A stretch of 64,000 nucleotides of DNA from Oscillospiraceae bacterium (GCA_015066045.1 SVPD01000001.1:171277-235276), one strand, 5' to 3'; positions 51,531 to 61,036 are shown, counted from the first letter of the stretch. Notes: generated by a model not told the origin, from the sequence alone. Made by a program: numbers and translations.

Positions 51531-52466
51531 TTATTTTTTGTTCTCCTTAAGAAACGCCATTATTGCGACTCCCGCTGCATTGTCACTCGAAAACTCAGGC
51601 TCACCGAAAATACCGCCGAACCTTTCAGTGAATAACTCCTTCATATAACTGTTAGACATCACTCCGCCCGAAAATACCAAAGGCAGATTACCGTATTCAC
51701 CGATAATATTTTCCGCCATTTTTTCTATGGAAGCGGAAATGTGCTGAATGCAGTATGCCGCAATATCGCAAGGCTTTTCACCGTTTTCGTACATAGCCCT
51801 GCATTTGTTTTCTACACCCGACAGGCTGATATCCGTGCCCTTTACGCTTGGTCTGATTCTGTAAAGCATTTCACTGGTTCGTGAGAGTCTGTCGAGCTCC
51901 GCACCGCAGGGAAATTTCATTCCAAGCATAACGCCCACTCTGTCAATAGCTTGTCCCGCCTTAAGGTCAGTAGATTTACCGACGAGTGTGCATCTGATAA
52001 TCTCCTCACCGTCAGGCTCAACCAAAACTGCTTCGGTAGTGCCGCCTGAAAGATGAAAAGCGATAAATTTTTCTTTTATAAGGTCCAGACGACCGGCACT
52101 GTATAAGGCTGCGAGGATATGCCCCGCCTGATGTGACGTGATGTGAAGCTTAACACAATTAAGGCTGCTGATGATTTTCGCCGTGTTAAGACCGACCAAA
52201 AAGCAAGGCATATAGGAGCCCTCTGCCATCCTCGGAAAAGCAGATGCTCCTATAGAATCAAGTTTAAAATCACAGTCACGGAAAAGCCCGCTGCACACCT
52301 CGGAAAGCTGCTGCGTATGATGAAAGACTGCATCGCTCTGTCTTAAGCCTTTTTCTCCGGGCTTTACAGGTAAAAGCATTTTTTTATGTACTATCCTGTT
52401 TTCCTCGGGGAAATAAAGTGCAGCTGAGGTAGTGTAATTACTCGTGTCAAAGCCTAAATATGCCAT
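51531..52466 (-). CDS. Kae1/TsaD-like domain protein
   Basis: This 311-residue ASKHA-fold protein resembles TsaD but is shorter and belongs to the clostridial group encoded between nusB and xseA. It keeps the metal histidines in ITSHQAGHILAAL, the HLSGGTTEAV phosphate loop and the late FSGGVMSNSYM motif. TsaD proper makes threonylcarbamoyl-adenosine in tRNA with TsaB, TsaC and TsaE, none of which is present here, so this is likely a paralogue with an unknown task. It shares one base with the nusB stop. Confidence 0.82.
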   Translation of the reverse strand: MAYLGFDTSNYTTSAALYFPEENRIVHKKMLLPVKPGEKGLRQSDAVFHHTQQLSEVCSGLFRDCDFKLDSIGASAFPRMAEGSYMPCFLVGLNTAKIISSLNCVKLHITSHQAGHILAALYSAGRLDLIKEKFIAFHLSGGTTEAVLVEPDGEEIIRCTLVGKSTDLKAGQAIDRVGVMLGMKFPCGAELDRLSRTSEMLYRIRPSVKGTDISLSGVENKCRAMYENGEKPCDIAAYCIQHISASIEKMAENIIGEYGNLPLVFSGGVMSNSYMKELFTERFGGIFGEPEFSSDNAAGVAIMAFLKENKK

Positions 52467-52867
52467 TATTCTTTAATTTTTCTGGCTATGGTGCCGAGAA
52501 CACCGTTTACATAGGATGCATCGTCAGCGGTAGCGTATTTTTTGGCGATTTCCACCGCTTCGTTTATGGCTACGCCGACAGGCATATTTTCCGAATAAAG
52601 CAGCTCACACACTGCCAGTCTCAGAATGGCACGGGATACTCTCGAAATTCTCTTTGCAGACCAGCCGACGAGATTTTCATTGATAAGCTTATCTATTTCG
52701 TCAAGATTAGCATAGACCTTCTTTGCAAGATTTTCAGCGAAGGCATTAGTCGGAAACACCTCGAGCTCAAGTGCATTTTCGATAAGCTCAACGATAGTTA
52801 CGTCCTCCTGAAAGCTTTTTTCAAAAATCAGAACAAAAGCCAATTCTCTTGCTTCATGTCTTGTCAT
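52466..52867 (-). CDS. nusB: transcription antitermination factor NusB
   Basis: NusB with NusE binds boxA RNA and prevents early termination in rRNA operons. The 133-residue all-helical protein has the opening TRHEARELAFVLIFEKSF and the conserved AVCELLY and VAINEAVEIAKKYA motifs, ending VNGVLGTIARKI. It is the first gene of a ten-gene operon that runs to recN. Confidence 0.95.
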   Translation of the reverse strand: MTRHEARELAFVLIFEKSFQEDVTIVELIENALELEVFPTNAFAENLAKKVYANLDEIDKLINENLVGWSAKRISRVSRAILRLAVCELLYSENMPVGVAINEAVEIAKKYATADDASYVNGVLGTIARKIKE

Positions 52868-52924
52868 ATTTACATTCCTCCCCCGACATCATATATATCG
52901 GTTTTAATTTATACAATTAAACTA

Positions 52925-52952
52925 ATTATACCACAAATTTTAAATCCTACAA
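52925..52952 (-). promoter_or_regulatory. extended -10 promoter for the nusB-recN operon
   Basis: On the minus strand TATAAT (52930-52925) is preceded by TGG (extended -10) and, 16 bases upstream, TTGTAG (52952-52947). It overlaps the end of spoIIIAH, so the sporulation operon may read into it. Confidence 0.72.
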
Positions 52953-53567
52953 CTATTTTAGCTCAATTATTGTTAAATTTTCTGAAAAAATATCCGTTTT
53001 TTTCTCTATAATTTCGGTAATCTGGAGAATAAGAGTGTCATTCAGTGTATTTTTTTCCAAAATCACCTGACAATTGTCGCCGTTAATTATGACCATACAC
53101 TCGTTTCCTGTCTTGGCGCTGATGAGATTTTCGGCATCCGTCTGCACCTTCATATCGTTCTGATAATCGGAAAGCATAACTGTTATTTTGTTCTTTTCTG
53201 CACTGGAAAGATTTTCCTGTGAAATCATTTTTTCTATGTTTGCTACCACCTCATCGTACGCCTGAGTCCTTTTAAGCTTAGCCTGCGAAAAATATTCAGA
53301 GGCTTCTGCAGACTCGGTTTCGGTTTTTACCTCTTTGTTTACCAGCTCAGATTCGGTGGCTTCCTCTTCGGTCGTACCGTCATCATTCTTCACCGTAGTA
53401 CCTGCCACAAACAAGGTGTCCCCGAGATTTCCCGTAACCGCCTCATCTGCACCCGTAGTGAGTGTCACATCGCTCTGAGGCTTGGTGAAGTACCAGTTTA
53501 CCGCCAGTGCAGCAAACAGTGCTATAACCAGAGTGGCCGTCAGCACCTGTCTTTTTTTGATAAGCAT
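52953..53567 (-). CDS. spoIIIAH: stage III sporulation protein AH
   Basis: SpoIIIAH is the mother-cell part of the SpoIIIAH-SpoIIQ channel that joins mother cell and forespore. The 204-residue protein has one N-terminal membrane helix (about 9 to 27) and a YscJ-like external domain from about 95 on, with an acidic threonine/glutamate-rich linker between. It is the last gene of the eight-gene spoIIIA operon, which is expressed by sigma-E in Bacillus. Confidence 0.92.
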   Translation of the reverse strand: MLIKKRQVLTATLVIALFAALAVNWYFTKPQSDVTLTTGADEAVTGNLGDTLFVAGTTVKNDDGTTEEEATESELVNKEVKTETESAEASEYFSQAKLKRTQAYDEVVANIEKMISQENLSSAEKNKITVMLSDYQNDMKVQTDAENLISAKTGNECMVIINGDNCQVILEKNTLNDTLILQITEIIEKKTDIFSENLTIIELK

Positions 53568-53578
53568 AAAAATTCCTC

Positions 53579-54106
53579 CTAACTTCTCATTTCTGAAATG
53601 CTTATATTATTACTGCTTATGCCGTATAAGGCCTTAAGCATCTGTGTTATCTCGTTTTTAACCGTAGGGCTTCCTCCGCCCTCACACACCACGGCTACAC
53701 CCGTAACCCTGGGATAGATTTCCTTGACGGGTAGGCCCTCCTCGGTGTTCCCCTTATCCAGTATTATATGCTCTTGCTCATTTTTAATGTCACTGTCGCC
53801 GCTTTGCTCGGATTTATCGTAGGCATAAACCGTTTCCGATGAGCCCTCGTAAGTAATCATAACCTCGGCATTGCCTACTCCCTCTATTTTTTCTATTATC
53901 GATTTCAGTTCTTCTTTTTCATCTCTATGCTCAAAGTTTATCTGAGTATAACTGTTTGCTGCTTCGCTGTCCTCGTGCGAAAGCATCTCCGAAAGAAAAA
54001 TCAGAAATATACCGATAAAGCTCATTAAAATAACCAGCAGTGTCTTTTTGTCCTCCTTAAGCTTTTCAAAGAGTAAAAATAGCTTCTTTCTGTCGGTCTC
54101 ACTCAT
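53579..54106 (-). CDS. spoIIIAG: stage III sporulation protein AG
   Basis: SpoIIIAG forms a large ring in the feeding-tube complex. The 175-residue protein has one membrane helix at about 22 to 42 and an external domain with the GVGNAEVMITYEGS element. ATG 54106 is 8 bases after AAGGG; the GTG nine bases earlier is too close to the site. It overlaps spoIIIAF by 8 bases. Confidence 0.9.
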   Translation of the reverse strand: MSETDRKKLFLLFEKLKEDKKTLLVILMSFIGIFLIFLSEMLSHEDSEAANSYTQINFEHRDEKEELKSIIEKIEGVGNAEVMITYEGSSETVYAYDKSEQSGDSDIKNEQEHIILDKGNTEEGLPVKEIYPRVTGVAVVCEGGGSPTVKNEITQMLKALYGISSNNISISEMRS

Positions 54107-54584
54107 ATAATTCACCCTTAAAATAAACGTCGATTTCCTGCTCTGATATCTCCTGAATCTTGCCTTCTATCCTGACCTTCTCATCCGGAGTTATTTCACC
54201 GTAAACCTCTACGGCGGTTATGATAATTTCATTGTCTGTATATTCACATATAACTTGGCAGGTGCAGCTTATATTCATCGAAAGCATCGCTTCGTCAAGA
54301 TAGCTTTCCGTTTCGCTTTCTACTGTCTGCAGCAGCATTTTTTCTCTTAAATTTTCCGTCGTAATGACATCGGATGCTTTTATACTGTCAAAAAAAGCAT
54401 CGAAATCCGTTAAGCTATCCTTGCTTACACCTTTAAGCGGAAGAATAAGGATAAACACCAGAATGACCGTCAATAAAGTATTGAATACTCTTTTCAGCCC
54501 TTTTTCGGGGACTAAAAGCACGAACAATGAGGAGATAACGGAAAAACAGGATATGAGCTTACACCACTGACCTATACCGTCCAT
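54099..54584 (-). CDS. spoIIIAF: stage III sporulation protein AF
   Basis: This 161-residue protein has two membrane helices at the N-terminus (about 8-25 and 33-55) and an external ring-building-like domain, as in SpoIIIAF. ATG 54584 follows AAAGGGTGG with 5-base spacing, just after the spoIIIAE stop; an in-frame GTG at 54593 is less likely. It acts in the channel complex with the other SpoIIIA proteins. Confidence 0.88.
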   Translation of the reverse strand: MDGIGQWCKLISCFSVISSLFVLLVPEKGLKRVFNTLLTVILVFILILPLKGVSKDSLTDFDAFFDSIKASDVITTENLREKMLLQTVESETESYLDEAMLSMNISCTCQVICEYTDNEIIITAVEVYGEITPDEKVRIEGKIQEISEQEIDVYFKGELYE

Positions 54585-54585
54585 T

Positions 54586-55689
54586 TCAACCACCCTTTAC
54601 CGTCAGCATTATAGCGGTAGATATTATCAGAATAAGCATTTCTGACAGAACAAGAAGTCCTATTATTTTTATGCCGCAGGCGAAGGCTCTGAGTACGTTT
54701 GAAAGCTCATCACAGTCAAAAAGCTCACTGATGAAGCTGAGAGTGTTAAGAGCAATATTAAAAATAACAGTTTCTGCTATCACGGGAAAATTCAGTGCCA
54801 GCATCACAAATATCCCTACTATAGCCACTGAGTTTTTCAGCACACCGAAGCTTCCTATCAGAGTGGAATAAGCGTCACTTATAGATGAGCCGATAACAGG
54901 AATGAGACTGCCTATAGCGAATTTAATGCCTTTTGCTGCCACAGAATCAGTCGAAGCGGCAAAAATACCCTTGAGGGAGAGAAATGAGGTAAAAAGTGAA
55001 GATACCAGACCGAAGACAAAAGATATAAGTCGGTTCACCGCACTCAGAAAACGTGGGAAATTAATGAATCTGTTTAAGGAAAAGCCGATGCAAAGGCAGA
55101 AAAAACAGCCTATAATATCCACAAGCCCGTAATTTATTCCGGCAGAAATAACCTCTGAAAAGCCGAGCACGAAGGTGTTATATGTAACTGCAGCAGCCGG
55201 ATTTCCGGCCACCGACACCGCCACGGCATATATCGGGACAAATACAAGCATAAAATTACCGTTAAGTTTAAGAAGAGACAGTGCTGAATTTATGCACAGA
55301 CGGATTTCATCCGTCAGAATTACCGTTACGATGGGCACAAGAAGCACCGAAAGGATATCCTTGTATTTTTTAGTGTTTATAACCAGAGATGTAATGCCGC
55401 CGAGAAGAATAAGTGAAAAAACACGTGTAAAAAGAGACAGGGTGCCTTTCAGATATTCACTCAGACTGTCCTTATAGTATTCGAGTATGCTGCTGAAGGA
55501 AATGTTATAAACGCTCTCACTGTCGAAGGAAGTAATGCCGAAATCCTCAAGTATATCCCATACCTCTACATCGATACCGTCGAAAAGCTTTTGGGATAAA
55601 TCATCCTCAGTGGCTTCTGTCGCTGACACATTAAAGCTCAGCACTGAAAGAAACAAGGTAAAAATCAATACAAATATCAGCTTTTTCAT
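54586..55689 (-). CDS. spoIIIAE: stage III sporulation protein AE
   Basis: SpoIIIAE is the large multi-pass membrane subunit of the channel complex. The 367-residue protein has a signal-like N-terminus, then about eight membrane segments, with the conserved GIFAASTDSVAAKGIKFAIG and GSLIPVIGSSISDAYSTLIG regions. It overlaps spoIIIAD by 4 bases. Confidence 0.93.
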   Translation of the reverse strand: MKKLIFVLIFTLFLSVLSFNVSATEATEDDLSQKLFDGIDVEVWDILEDFGITSFDSESVYNISFSSILEYYKDSLSEYLKGTLSLFTRVFSLILLGGITSLVINTKKYKDILSVLLVPIVTVILTDEIRLCINSALSLLKLNGNFMLVFVPIYAVAVSVAGNPAAAVTYNTFVLGFSEVISAGINYGLVDIIGCFFCLCIGFSLNRFINFPRFLSAVNRLISFVFGLVSSLFTSFLSLKGIFAASTDSVAAKGIKFAIGSLIPVIGSSISDAYSTLIGSFGVLKNSVAIVGIFVMLALNFPVIAETVIFNIALNTLSFISELFDCDELSNVLRAFACGIKIIGLLVLSEMLILIISTAIMLTVKGG

Positions 55690-56069
55690 TTTATAAACGC
55701 TGCTGCTATGTTCATTATCAGCTCTATATAAGGCGCAGCGATAACCGCAAGCAATATCCTTCCTGCAAATTCAATTACATCTGCAATCATTTTATTTCCG
55801 TTTTCCTCGCATATATCGGACGAAAATTTCGACAACAGACAAATACCCGTGCCCTTTACGGCTGAGGTAAATATTTCTTCACCGTACTGAGTGCGGAACA
55901 GGATTTCAGTAAGCCCCGAAAATACATTCTGAATATACTCAACACATAACGATACCGAAAAAGCCAGAAAAACAATTTCTACAGGCAGTACTAACTCGCT
56001 TAAGTGCTTTTTCAGAAAAATGTTTATCAGGCATATGGTAATTCCGACTAAAATTATCTTAATCAGCAT
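55686..56069 (-). CDS. spoIIIAD: stage III sporulation protein AD
   Basis: SpoIIIAD is a 127-residue membrane protein with about four helices. It shares one base with the spoIIIAC stop (TGATG) and ends overlapping spoIIIAE. The late KGTGICLLSKFSSDICEENGN segment is typical of the family. Confidence 0.92.
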   Translation of the reverse strand: MLIKIILVGITICLINIFLKKHLSELVLPVEIVFLAFSVSLCVEYIQNVFSGLTEILFRTQYGEEIFTSAVKGTGICLLSKFSSDICEENGNKMIADVIEFAGRILLAVIAAPYIELIMNIAAAFIK

Positions 56070-56263
56070 CAGAAATCGATTATTTTTCTCAGACTGCCGA
56101 ATAAATCCTCGATCTGTGGAATAATCATAAGCAATACGATGATTATTCCCGCTACAGTCGTCAGAGTGGCATATTCACCTTTTTCACTTTTAACCAGCAG
56201 CTGATTCAGTATCGCTACTATCACGCCTATCGCTGCGATTTTAAAAATTAAATCCAGTTCCAT
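56069..56263 (-). CDS. spoIIIAC: stage III sporulation protein AC
   Basis: SpoIIIAC is a 64-residue, two-helix membrane protein. The product MELDLIFKIAAIGVIVAI onward, with the central LVKSEKGEYATLT loop, matches the family in length and pattern. It is translated with spoIIIAD. Confidence 0.93.
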   Translation of the reverse strand: MELDLIFKIAAIGVIVAILNQLLVKSEKGEYATLTTVAGIIIVLLMIIPQIEDLFGSLRKIIDF

Positions 56264-56307
56264 ATCTGTCGCATAAATCTTTAAAACAAGAATTGACCTT
56301 TCGATTT

Positions 56308-56805
56308 TTAAATAAGCAATATATAAACTGCTGCTCCTGTAAACAGTCCGAGTAAAGAATACATTTTTCCACGGCTTTCATATTCCTCTTTTGCCTTGCT
56401 TCTGTATTCGCTGAAATAGGAAATATATAAATTTATCATTTCTGTCTGACCGGTTACGTCTGTGGTGCCTAAAAACGAGCCCAGCTGCAACATTTTTTCT
56501 TTTTCTCTGCTCTTATAGTAGGGAAAGCCCCCGATACTCTTTCTCCACAGTCCGTGAAAGTCAGAATAGCACTCTGCATCGGTGAAATTTTTCAGAAAAA
56601 CGAGGCTTTTCATCGTGCTCTCTGCGGAAAACCTTGCCAAAATGATGTTTATGCCCGATTTAGTGAATTCTATTTCCGAAACCAAGGATCTGAGAAAAAC
56701 CACCGTCTCATCGAGCACGGTTACATGCCTTTTAAGCGATAATGACGCTTTCATCCCCATCAGTGTAAAGGCTATCCATAATAAAACTGCTCCTGTAAAT
56801 TTCAT
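56308..56805 (-). CDS. spoIIIAB: stage III sporulation protein AB
   Basis: SpoIIIAB resembles GspF-type platform proteins and carries membrane helices at both ends (about 2-22 and 150-165) with a helical middle. ATG 56805 follows GAGGT with 5-base spacing, giving 165 residues; a start at 56826 is possible but lacks a site. It overlaps the end of spoIIIAA by 74 bases, a large overlap also seen in homologues. Confidence 0.9.
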   Translation of the reverse strand: MKFTGAVLLWIAFTLMGMKASLSLKRHVTVLDETVVFLRSLVSEIEFTKSGINIILARFSAESTMKSLVFLKNFTDAECYSDFHGLWRKSIGGFPYYKSREKEKMLQLGSFLGTTDVTGQTEMINLYISYFSEYRSKAKEEYESRGKMYSLLGLFTGAAVYILLI

Positions 56806-57742
56806 CACGTACCTCGGAAACATCATATACTGAGTCTATTTCTCCGGGAGCTTTTGCACTCTTGAGAAGAATAATTTTACTGAATGCGCCTGTGTCAAGA
56901 ATATCCTTTATCTGCGGCCTTTTAATCAGGTCGTCATAATCGGCAGCGTGTACCGTAGCCACGAAGCCTACCCCACTGTTTACGCCCTTTACTATGCCGT
57001 CGGTTTCCTCTTTTCCGCCTATTTCATCTACGGCGATAACATCGGGTGACATAGTTCTCAGCGCAATCATAATCCCCTTGCTTTTAGGATAATTATTCAG
57101 AACATCTGTATTGACGCCCACATCGTGCTGACAGAACATTCCGTTCACACAGGCTATTTCCTGCCTTTCGTCGATAAGGCAGACCTTATTCATCCGGTCA
57201 GAAAGCTGCCTTACGTAGTCTCTGAGCACGGTGGTTTTACCCGATGAGGGCGGGCCTGCTATTAGAACGGAGGTGTTATCGGTGCCGAGAATATCTATGA
57301 GCCCGTCGGCTGCACCCTTTACCTGACGTGCGATTCTTATATTGATTGATGAAATATCCCTTACAGAGGATATGCCCGAGTCAGAGTTCAGCACTGCAGT
57401 TCCGACTATACCTGCACGGTGACCTCCCTGAAAGGTTATGTAGCCGTTTACTATGCTTTCGATGTGACTGTAGACAGAATAGCAGCACAAACGGTTAAAG
57501 GCTTCCGTGATTATCTCTGCCTTACAGATATAACAGTCTTCATCGGGTACGGCACACACATCTCCGCTTTTTTTCAGAAACAGATAGCCGTATTTACCGA
57601 AAAGAACTATAGGTCTTTCCGCACGAAGACGTATTTCATAGGTATCGTTTTTTAAAATGCAGTTCAGATTTATAAGCTTACTTTTAAGAAGTGAGGATAA
57701 AATATTTACTGCACTGTCAAAATTTTCTTCTTTAAAATTCAT
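56732..57742 (-). CDS. spoIIIAA: stage III sporulation protein AA (secretion-type ATPase)
   Basis: SpoIIIAA is the cytosolic ATPase of the SpoIIIA complex, related to type II and IV secretion ATPases. The 336-residue protein has Walker A AGPPSSGKTTVLRD (about 158 to 171) and Walker B VIAVDEIGGKEE (about 233 to 244), followed by the VATVHAADYDDL motif. It is the first gene of the operon, with a sigma-E-like promoter upstream. Confidence 0.94.
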   Translation of the reverse strand: MNFKEENFDSAVNILSSLLKSKLINLNCILKNDTYEIRLRAERPIVLFGKYGYLFLKKSGDVCAVPDEDCYICKAEIITEAFNRLCCYSVYSHIESIVNGYITFQGGHRAGIVGTAVLNSDSGISSVRDISSINIRIARQVKGAADGLIDILGTDNTSVLIAGPPSSGKTTVLRDYVRQLSDRMNKVCLIDERQEIACVNGMFCQHDVGVNTDVLNNYPKSKGIMIALRTMSPDVIAVDEIGGKEETDGIVKGVNSGVGFVATVHAADYDDLIKRPQIKDILDTGAFSKIILLKSAKAPGEIDSVYDVSEVRDEIYRSSFIMDSLYTDGDESVIIA

Positions 57743-57776
57743 AACACATTACCGCCTTAATTTTTTCTACATTTCA

Positions 57777-57806
57777 AAACTATGAAAGCGTGTCCGGTTT
57801 TATTAC
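57777..57806 (-). promoter_or_regulatory. possible sigma-E promoter of the spoIIIA operon
   Basis: On the minus strand GTAATAA (57806-57800) and CATAGTTT (57784-57777) are 15 bases apart. The -10 element matches the sigma-E form (CATAnnnT), and the -35 element is a partial match. No sigma-A promoter is seen on this strand, and the operon is sigma-E-driven in Bacillus. Confidence 0.5.
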
Positions 57807-57823
57807 AAATTTAAGAAAACATC

Positions 57824-57852
57824 TTGAAGATTAACACGGTTTATTGTATTAT
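57824..57852 (+). promoter_or_regulatory. sigma-A promoter for the YfhO gene
   Basis: TTGAAG (57824-57829) and TATTAT (57847-57852) are 17 bases apart, about 33 bases before the ATG. It faces the spoIIIA operon. Confidence 0.65.
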
Positions 57853-57884
57853 GTATTTAATAATCAAAATCTGAGAGGTTACTT

Positions 57885-60791
57885 ATGACAAATAAAAAGA
57901 AATCCTTTATCGCTGATAATCAGTATATATTCATCGCCTTTCTCGCCACAAGCGTGACGATGCTTGCGGTTTTTCTGTGCAACGGTATGATACCGTTCGG
58001 AGATAAAACTATCTTAAGGATGGACCTGTACCACCAGTACGGCCCTCTTTTTGCTGAGCTTTACGACATCGTAAAGGAAGGCGGCAGCTTTTTTTATTCA
58101 TGGAAAACAGGTCTCGGCAGCTGCTTTTTAGGTAACTATTTCAATTACCTTTCGAGCCCAATCGGTGCCGTAATTATGTTCTTCGGTCATAAAAACATCC
58201 CCGAGGCTATCGCAGCCATGATACTTATAAAGGCTGCTCTTTCCGCATCCGCTTTCACCTATTACATCAAAAACTCTCTTAAAAGTCAGAATTTCGCAGC
58301 GGTTTCTCTGGGCGTGCTTTATGCCTTCTGCGGCTATATGCTGGCCTATTACTGGAATGTAATGTGGCTCGACGCTATGGTTCTGCTGCCCGTAGTGCTG
58401 CTCGGTATCGAAAGAATAATCAATCACGGAAAGCCTGCGACATATATCACAGGTCTCGCCCTGACTATGTTTTCGAACTACTATATGTCATATATGCTCT
58501 GCATTTTCTCGGTGATTTATTTCTGCTATTACTATATAGTTTCCTATGAAGGCGGAGCTCTTATCGATAAATCCCGAAAACAGGATAAAAAAGGCTTTTT
58601 AGTCAGAGCTGCAAACCACCGCTTTTTCAGAACAGGCTTTATCTTTGCTCTTGCTTCTCTTGCAGCCGCAGGACTTATGGCAGTAGTGCTGCTGCCCGTG
58701 TATAATGTGCTCAAATCAAGCTCTGCCACCTCGGGCACCTTCCCCGACGGAATTAAAAGCTATTTCGCGTTTTTCGATTTCTTCGCAAATCATCTGGCAA
58801 GTCTCGAAACAACCATAAGAAGCAGCGGAGATGATGTGCTTCCGAATGTGTACTGCGGTGTAATCACTCTCATTCTGGCACCTCTGTTCTTTTTCGCAAA
58901 ATCGATATCAAAGAAAGAGAAAATCGCCACTCTCGGTCTGCTGACGGTGCTTTACTTCTCTTTTAACGTGAATTATCTGAACTACATTTGGCACGGCTTC
59001 CATTTCCCGAATGATTTGCCCTACAGACAGTCCTTCGTTTACTCATTCGTGCTTCTCGTTATGGCATACAAGGTGTTTATCAGACTGCGTGAATTTACAT
59101 CGTATCAGCTCGGTGCCGTAGGTGTCGCATTGGTCGCATTCGTTTTCATCGTAGAGGATATCACCTCCAAAAATGTCGATTCCACTACTGTCATCCTTAC
59201 CTTGGCTCTGACGGTGCTTTATGTGATTTTACTCACACTGTTCAAGGACAGAAAATATCACGCAGGCTCATTGGCTATGCTGCTGCTTATATGTATCTGC
59301 AGTGAGGTGGTAATGTGCGACTCGAGCAGAGTCAGCATAACCATTACCAAGGATTCCTATGCTTCGGATTATGAGGATTTCAGTCTGCTTAAGGAAGCTC
59401 TTGACACGGCTGAGGATGATGATTTTTACAGAATGGAGCTTACGGATTTAAGGACAAGAATGGACCCAAGCTGGTACAATTATAACGGCGTTTCCGTTTT
59501 TTCCTCGATGGCCTTTGAGTCACTGTCAAACCTGCAGGATGACCTTGGCATGATGAGTAACCGTATAAACAGTTACACCTATAATCCTCAGACACCTGTT
59601 TATAATATGATGTTCTCACTGAAATACATCGTAAATAACTCCGAACCGAACACTCTCGACTCACCCTTCTACTCTCCCTCGCTAAAAACGAATGAATTTT
59701 CGGCATATAAAAATAATTATTATCTGCCTATCGCATACTGCATCGACAGCAGAGCGGAAGGCTGGGCAAACGACGAATATCTGGAAAGATGGAAGATAGA
59801 AACGGGAGAGGATCCCTTTATGCTGCAGGGAGATTATTTCGAGCTTGCCACCGGAGTGGAAAATCCTTTCGAAAAAATCGATATTTCCTATGCCACCTAT
59901 TCAAACATTTCTCCCTTTACAGAGGACCTTACCGCTACGAACTTCAGCTACTCCAAAACGACGCCCGATGCTGACGGCTCCGCCGTTCTCTACATTACGA
60001 CAGAGAAAAAAGGAAATGTTTATGTATACTTTGACATAACGGGTGCCTCGGATAAAAACGTAACCATCACCTCGTCGAAGGGCACCATAACACAGAATGC
60101 TCATCAGAACTGCATCTTCGATGTAGGATATTTTGACGTGAACGAAACTATTACCGTTACCATACCCTTCGAAAACAATAACGGCACACTGAAATTCAAT
60201 GCTTATACCATAAATGAAGAGAAATTTACAGAGGGATATGAAATTCTTTCCGATACCCAGATGCTCGTAGAGGAATTTGAGGATACCCGCATCAAGGGCA
60301 GAATAACTGCTAAAAAGGACTGTCTGCTTTACACATCTATCCCCTACGACAAAGGATGGAGTGTTTTCATCGACGGTGAAGAGGTATCGCAGGATGATAT
60401 AATAGCTTTCGGCAAGGGACTTTTAGCAGTCAGAACCGAAAAAGGCAACCACGACGTGGAATTCAGATATGAGCCGCAGGGCTTTAAGGGCGGTGCTATA
60501 GTTTCAGCGGGAACGGCACTGATTATAGTTCTCCTGCTCATGATCATAAAGAAGCGCAGAAGCGACGGCAAAAAGATGCTTCTGCCCGCATTCTCACCCA
60601 TAGACGGCGGATATTCGGAAGAACTGTTCCTTAAAAAGGAATTGCCGCCCGAAAAAACCGTTTCAGATAACGTAGTCTCTCAGGATGACCGCCTACCTGT
60701 CAGAGAGGTTTTCTATCCTTTGGATTCGCAGATAAAGAAGGAAGTTTTTCTTCCCGAGTCCACTGTAGAGATAGAACAGATTGATATATAA
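57885..60791 (+). CDS. YfhO family membrane protein
   Basis: This 968-residue protein matches the YfhO family (PF09586), thought to act in transfer of sugars from lipid carriers, for example to teichoic acids or lipoteichoic acid in Bacillus. About twelve hydrophobic segments fill residues 12 to 475 and one more lies near 880 to 900; a large external beta-rich domain lies between (about 480 to 870). The early DLYHQYGPLFAEL motif has the charged residue pair typical of GT-C folds. A cytosolic tail of about 65 charged residues ends the protein. It is a single-gene unit with its own promoter and terminator. Confidence 0.88.
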   Translation: MTNKKKSFIADNQYIFIAFLATSVTMLAVFLCNGMIPFGDKTILRMDLYHQYGPLFAELYDIVKEGGSFFYSWKTGLGSCFLGNYFNYLSSPIGAVIMFFGHKNIPEAIAAMILIKAALSASAFTYYIKNSLKSQNFAAVSLGVLYAFCGYMLAYYWNVMWLDAMVLLPVVLLGIERIINHGKPATYITGLALTMFSNYYMSYMLCIFSVIYFCYYYIVSYEGGALIDKSRKQDKKGFLVRAANHRFFRTGFIFALASLAAAGLMAVVLLPVYNVLKSSSATSGTFPDGIKSYFAFFDFFANHLASLETTIRSSGDDVLPNVYCGVITLILAPLFFFAKSISKKEKIATLGLLTVLYFSFNVNYLNYIWHGFHFPNDLPYRQSFVYSFVLLVMAYKVFIRLREFTSYQLGAVGVALVAFVFIVEDITSKNVDSTTVILTLALTVLYVILLTLFKDRKYHAGSLAMLLLICICSEVVMCDSSRVSITITKDSYASDYEDFSLLKEALDTAEDDDFYRMELTDLRTRMDPSWYNYNGVSVFSSMAFESLSNLQDDLGMMSNRINSYTYNPQTPVYNMMFSLKYIVNNSEPNTLDSPFYSPSLKTNEFSAYKNNYYLPIAYCIDSRAEGWANDEYLERWKIETGEDPFMLQGDYFELATGVENPFEKIDISYATYSNISPFTEDLTATNFSYSKTTPDADGSAVLYITTEKKGNVYVYFDITGASDKNVTITSSKGTITQNAHQNCIFDVGYFDVNETITVTIPFENNNGTLKFNAYTINEEKFTEGYEILSDTQMLVEEFEDTRIKGRITAKKDCLLYTSIPYDKGWSVFIDGEEVSQDDIIAFGKGLLAVRTEKGNHDVEFRYEPQGFKGGAIVSAGTALIIVLLLMIIKKRRSDGKKMLLPAFSPIDGGYSEELFLKKELPPEKTVSDNVVSQDDRLPVREVFYPLDSQIKKEVFLPESTVEIEQIDI

Positions 60792-60795
60792 GTTT

Positions 60796-60827
60796 AAAGC
60801 CCTTCGCACGAAAACGAAGGGCTTTTT
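60796..60827. terminator. two-way terminator between YfhO and SASP genes
   Basis: AAAGCCCTTCG (60796-60806) pairs with CGAAGGGCTTT (60815-60825) followed by TT. The A run on the left side lets it serve the convergent SASP gene as well. Confidence 0.92.
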
Positions 60828-60835
60828 ATCACGAT

Positions 60836-61036
60836 TTATTTCATGTTTCTCTCGTAAGATTCGATCATCTTTTTAACCATCTGACCGCCTACGGAGCCGG
60901 CTTCACGTGAAGTGAGGTGACCGTTGTAACCCTGCTTAAGGTCTACACCTACTTCAGCTGCTGCTTCCATCTTAAATCTGTCAAGAGCATCTCTTGCTTC
61001 GGGGACCATACCCTTGGATGAACCGCTTTTAGACAT
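60836..61036 (-). CDS. alpha/beta-type small acid-soluble spore protein
   Basis: SASPs coat and protect DNA in the dormant spore and feed the outgrowing cell. The 66-residue product begins MSKSGSSKGMVPEARDALDR, has the DLKQGYNGHLTSREAGSVGG region with the conserved protease-cleavage neighbourhood, and ends MVKKMIESYERNMK. ATG 61036 follows AAGGAGAG; a longer frame to 61075 is rejected. A clear sigma-G promoter was not found by eye. The 66-residue length is standard. Confidence 0.96.
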   Translation of the reverse strand: MSKSGSSKGMVPEARDALDRFKMEAAAEVGVDLKQGYNGHLTSREAGSVGGQMVKKMIESYERNMK

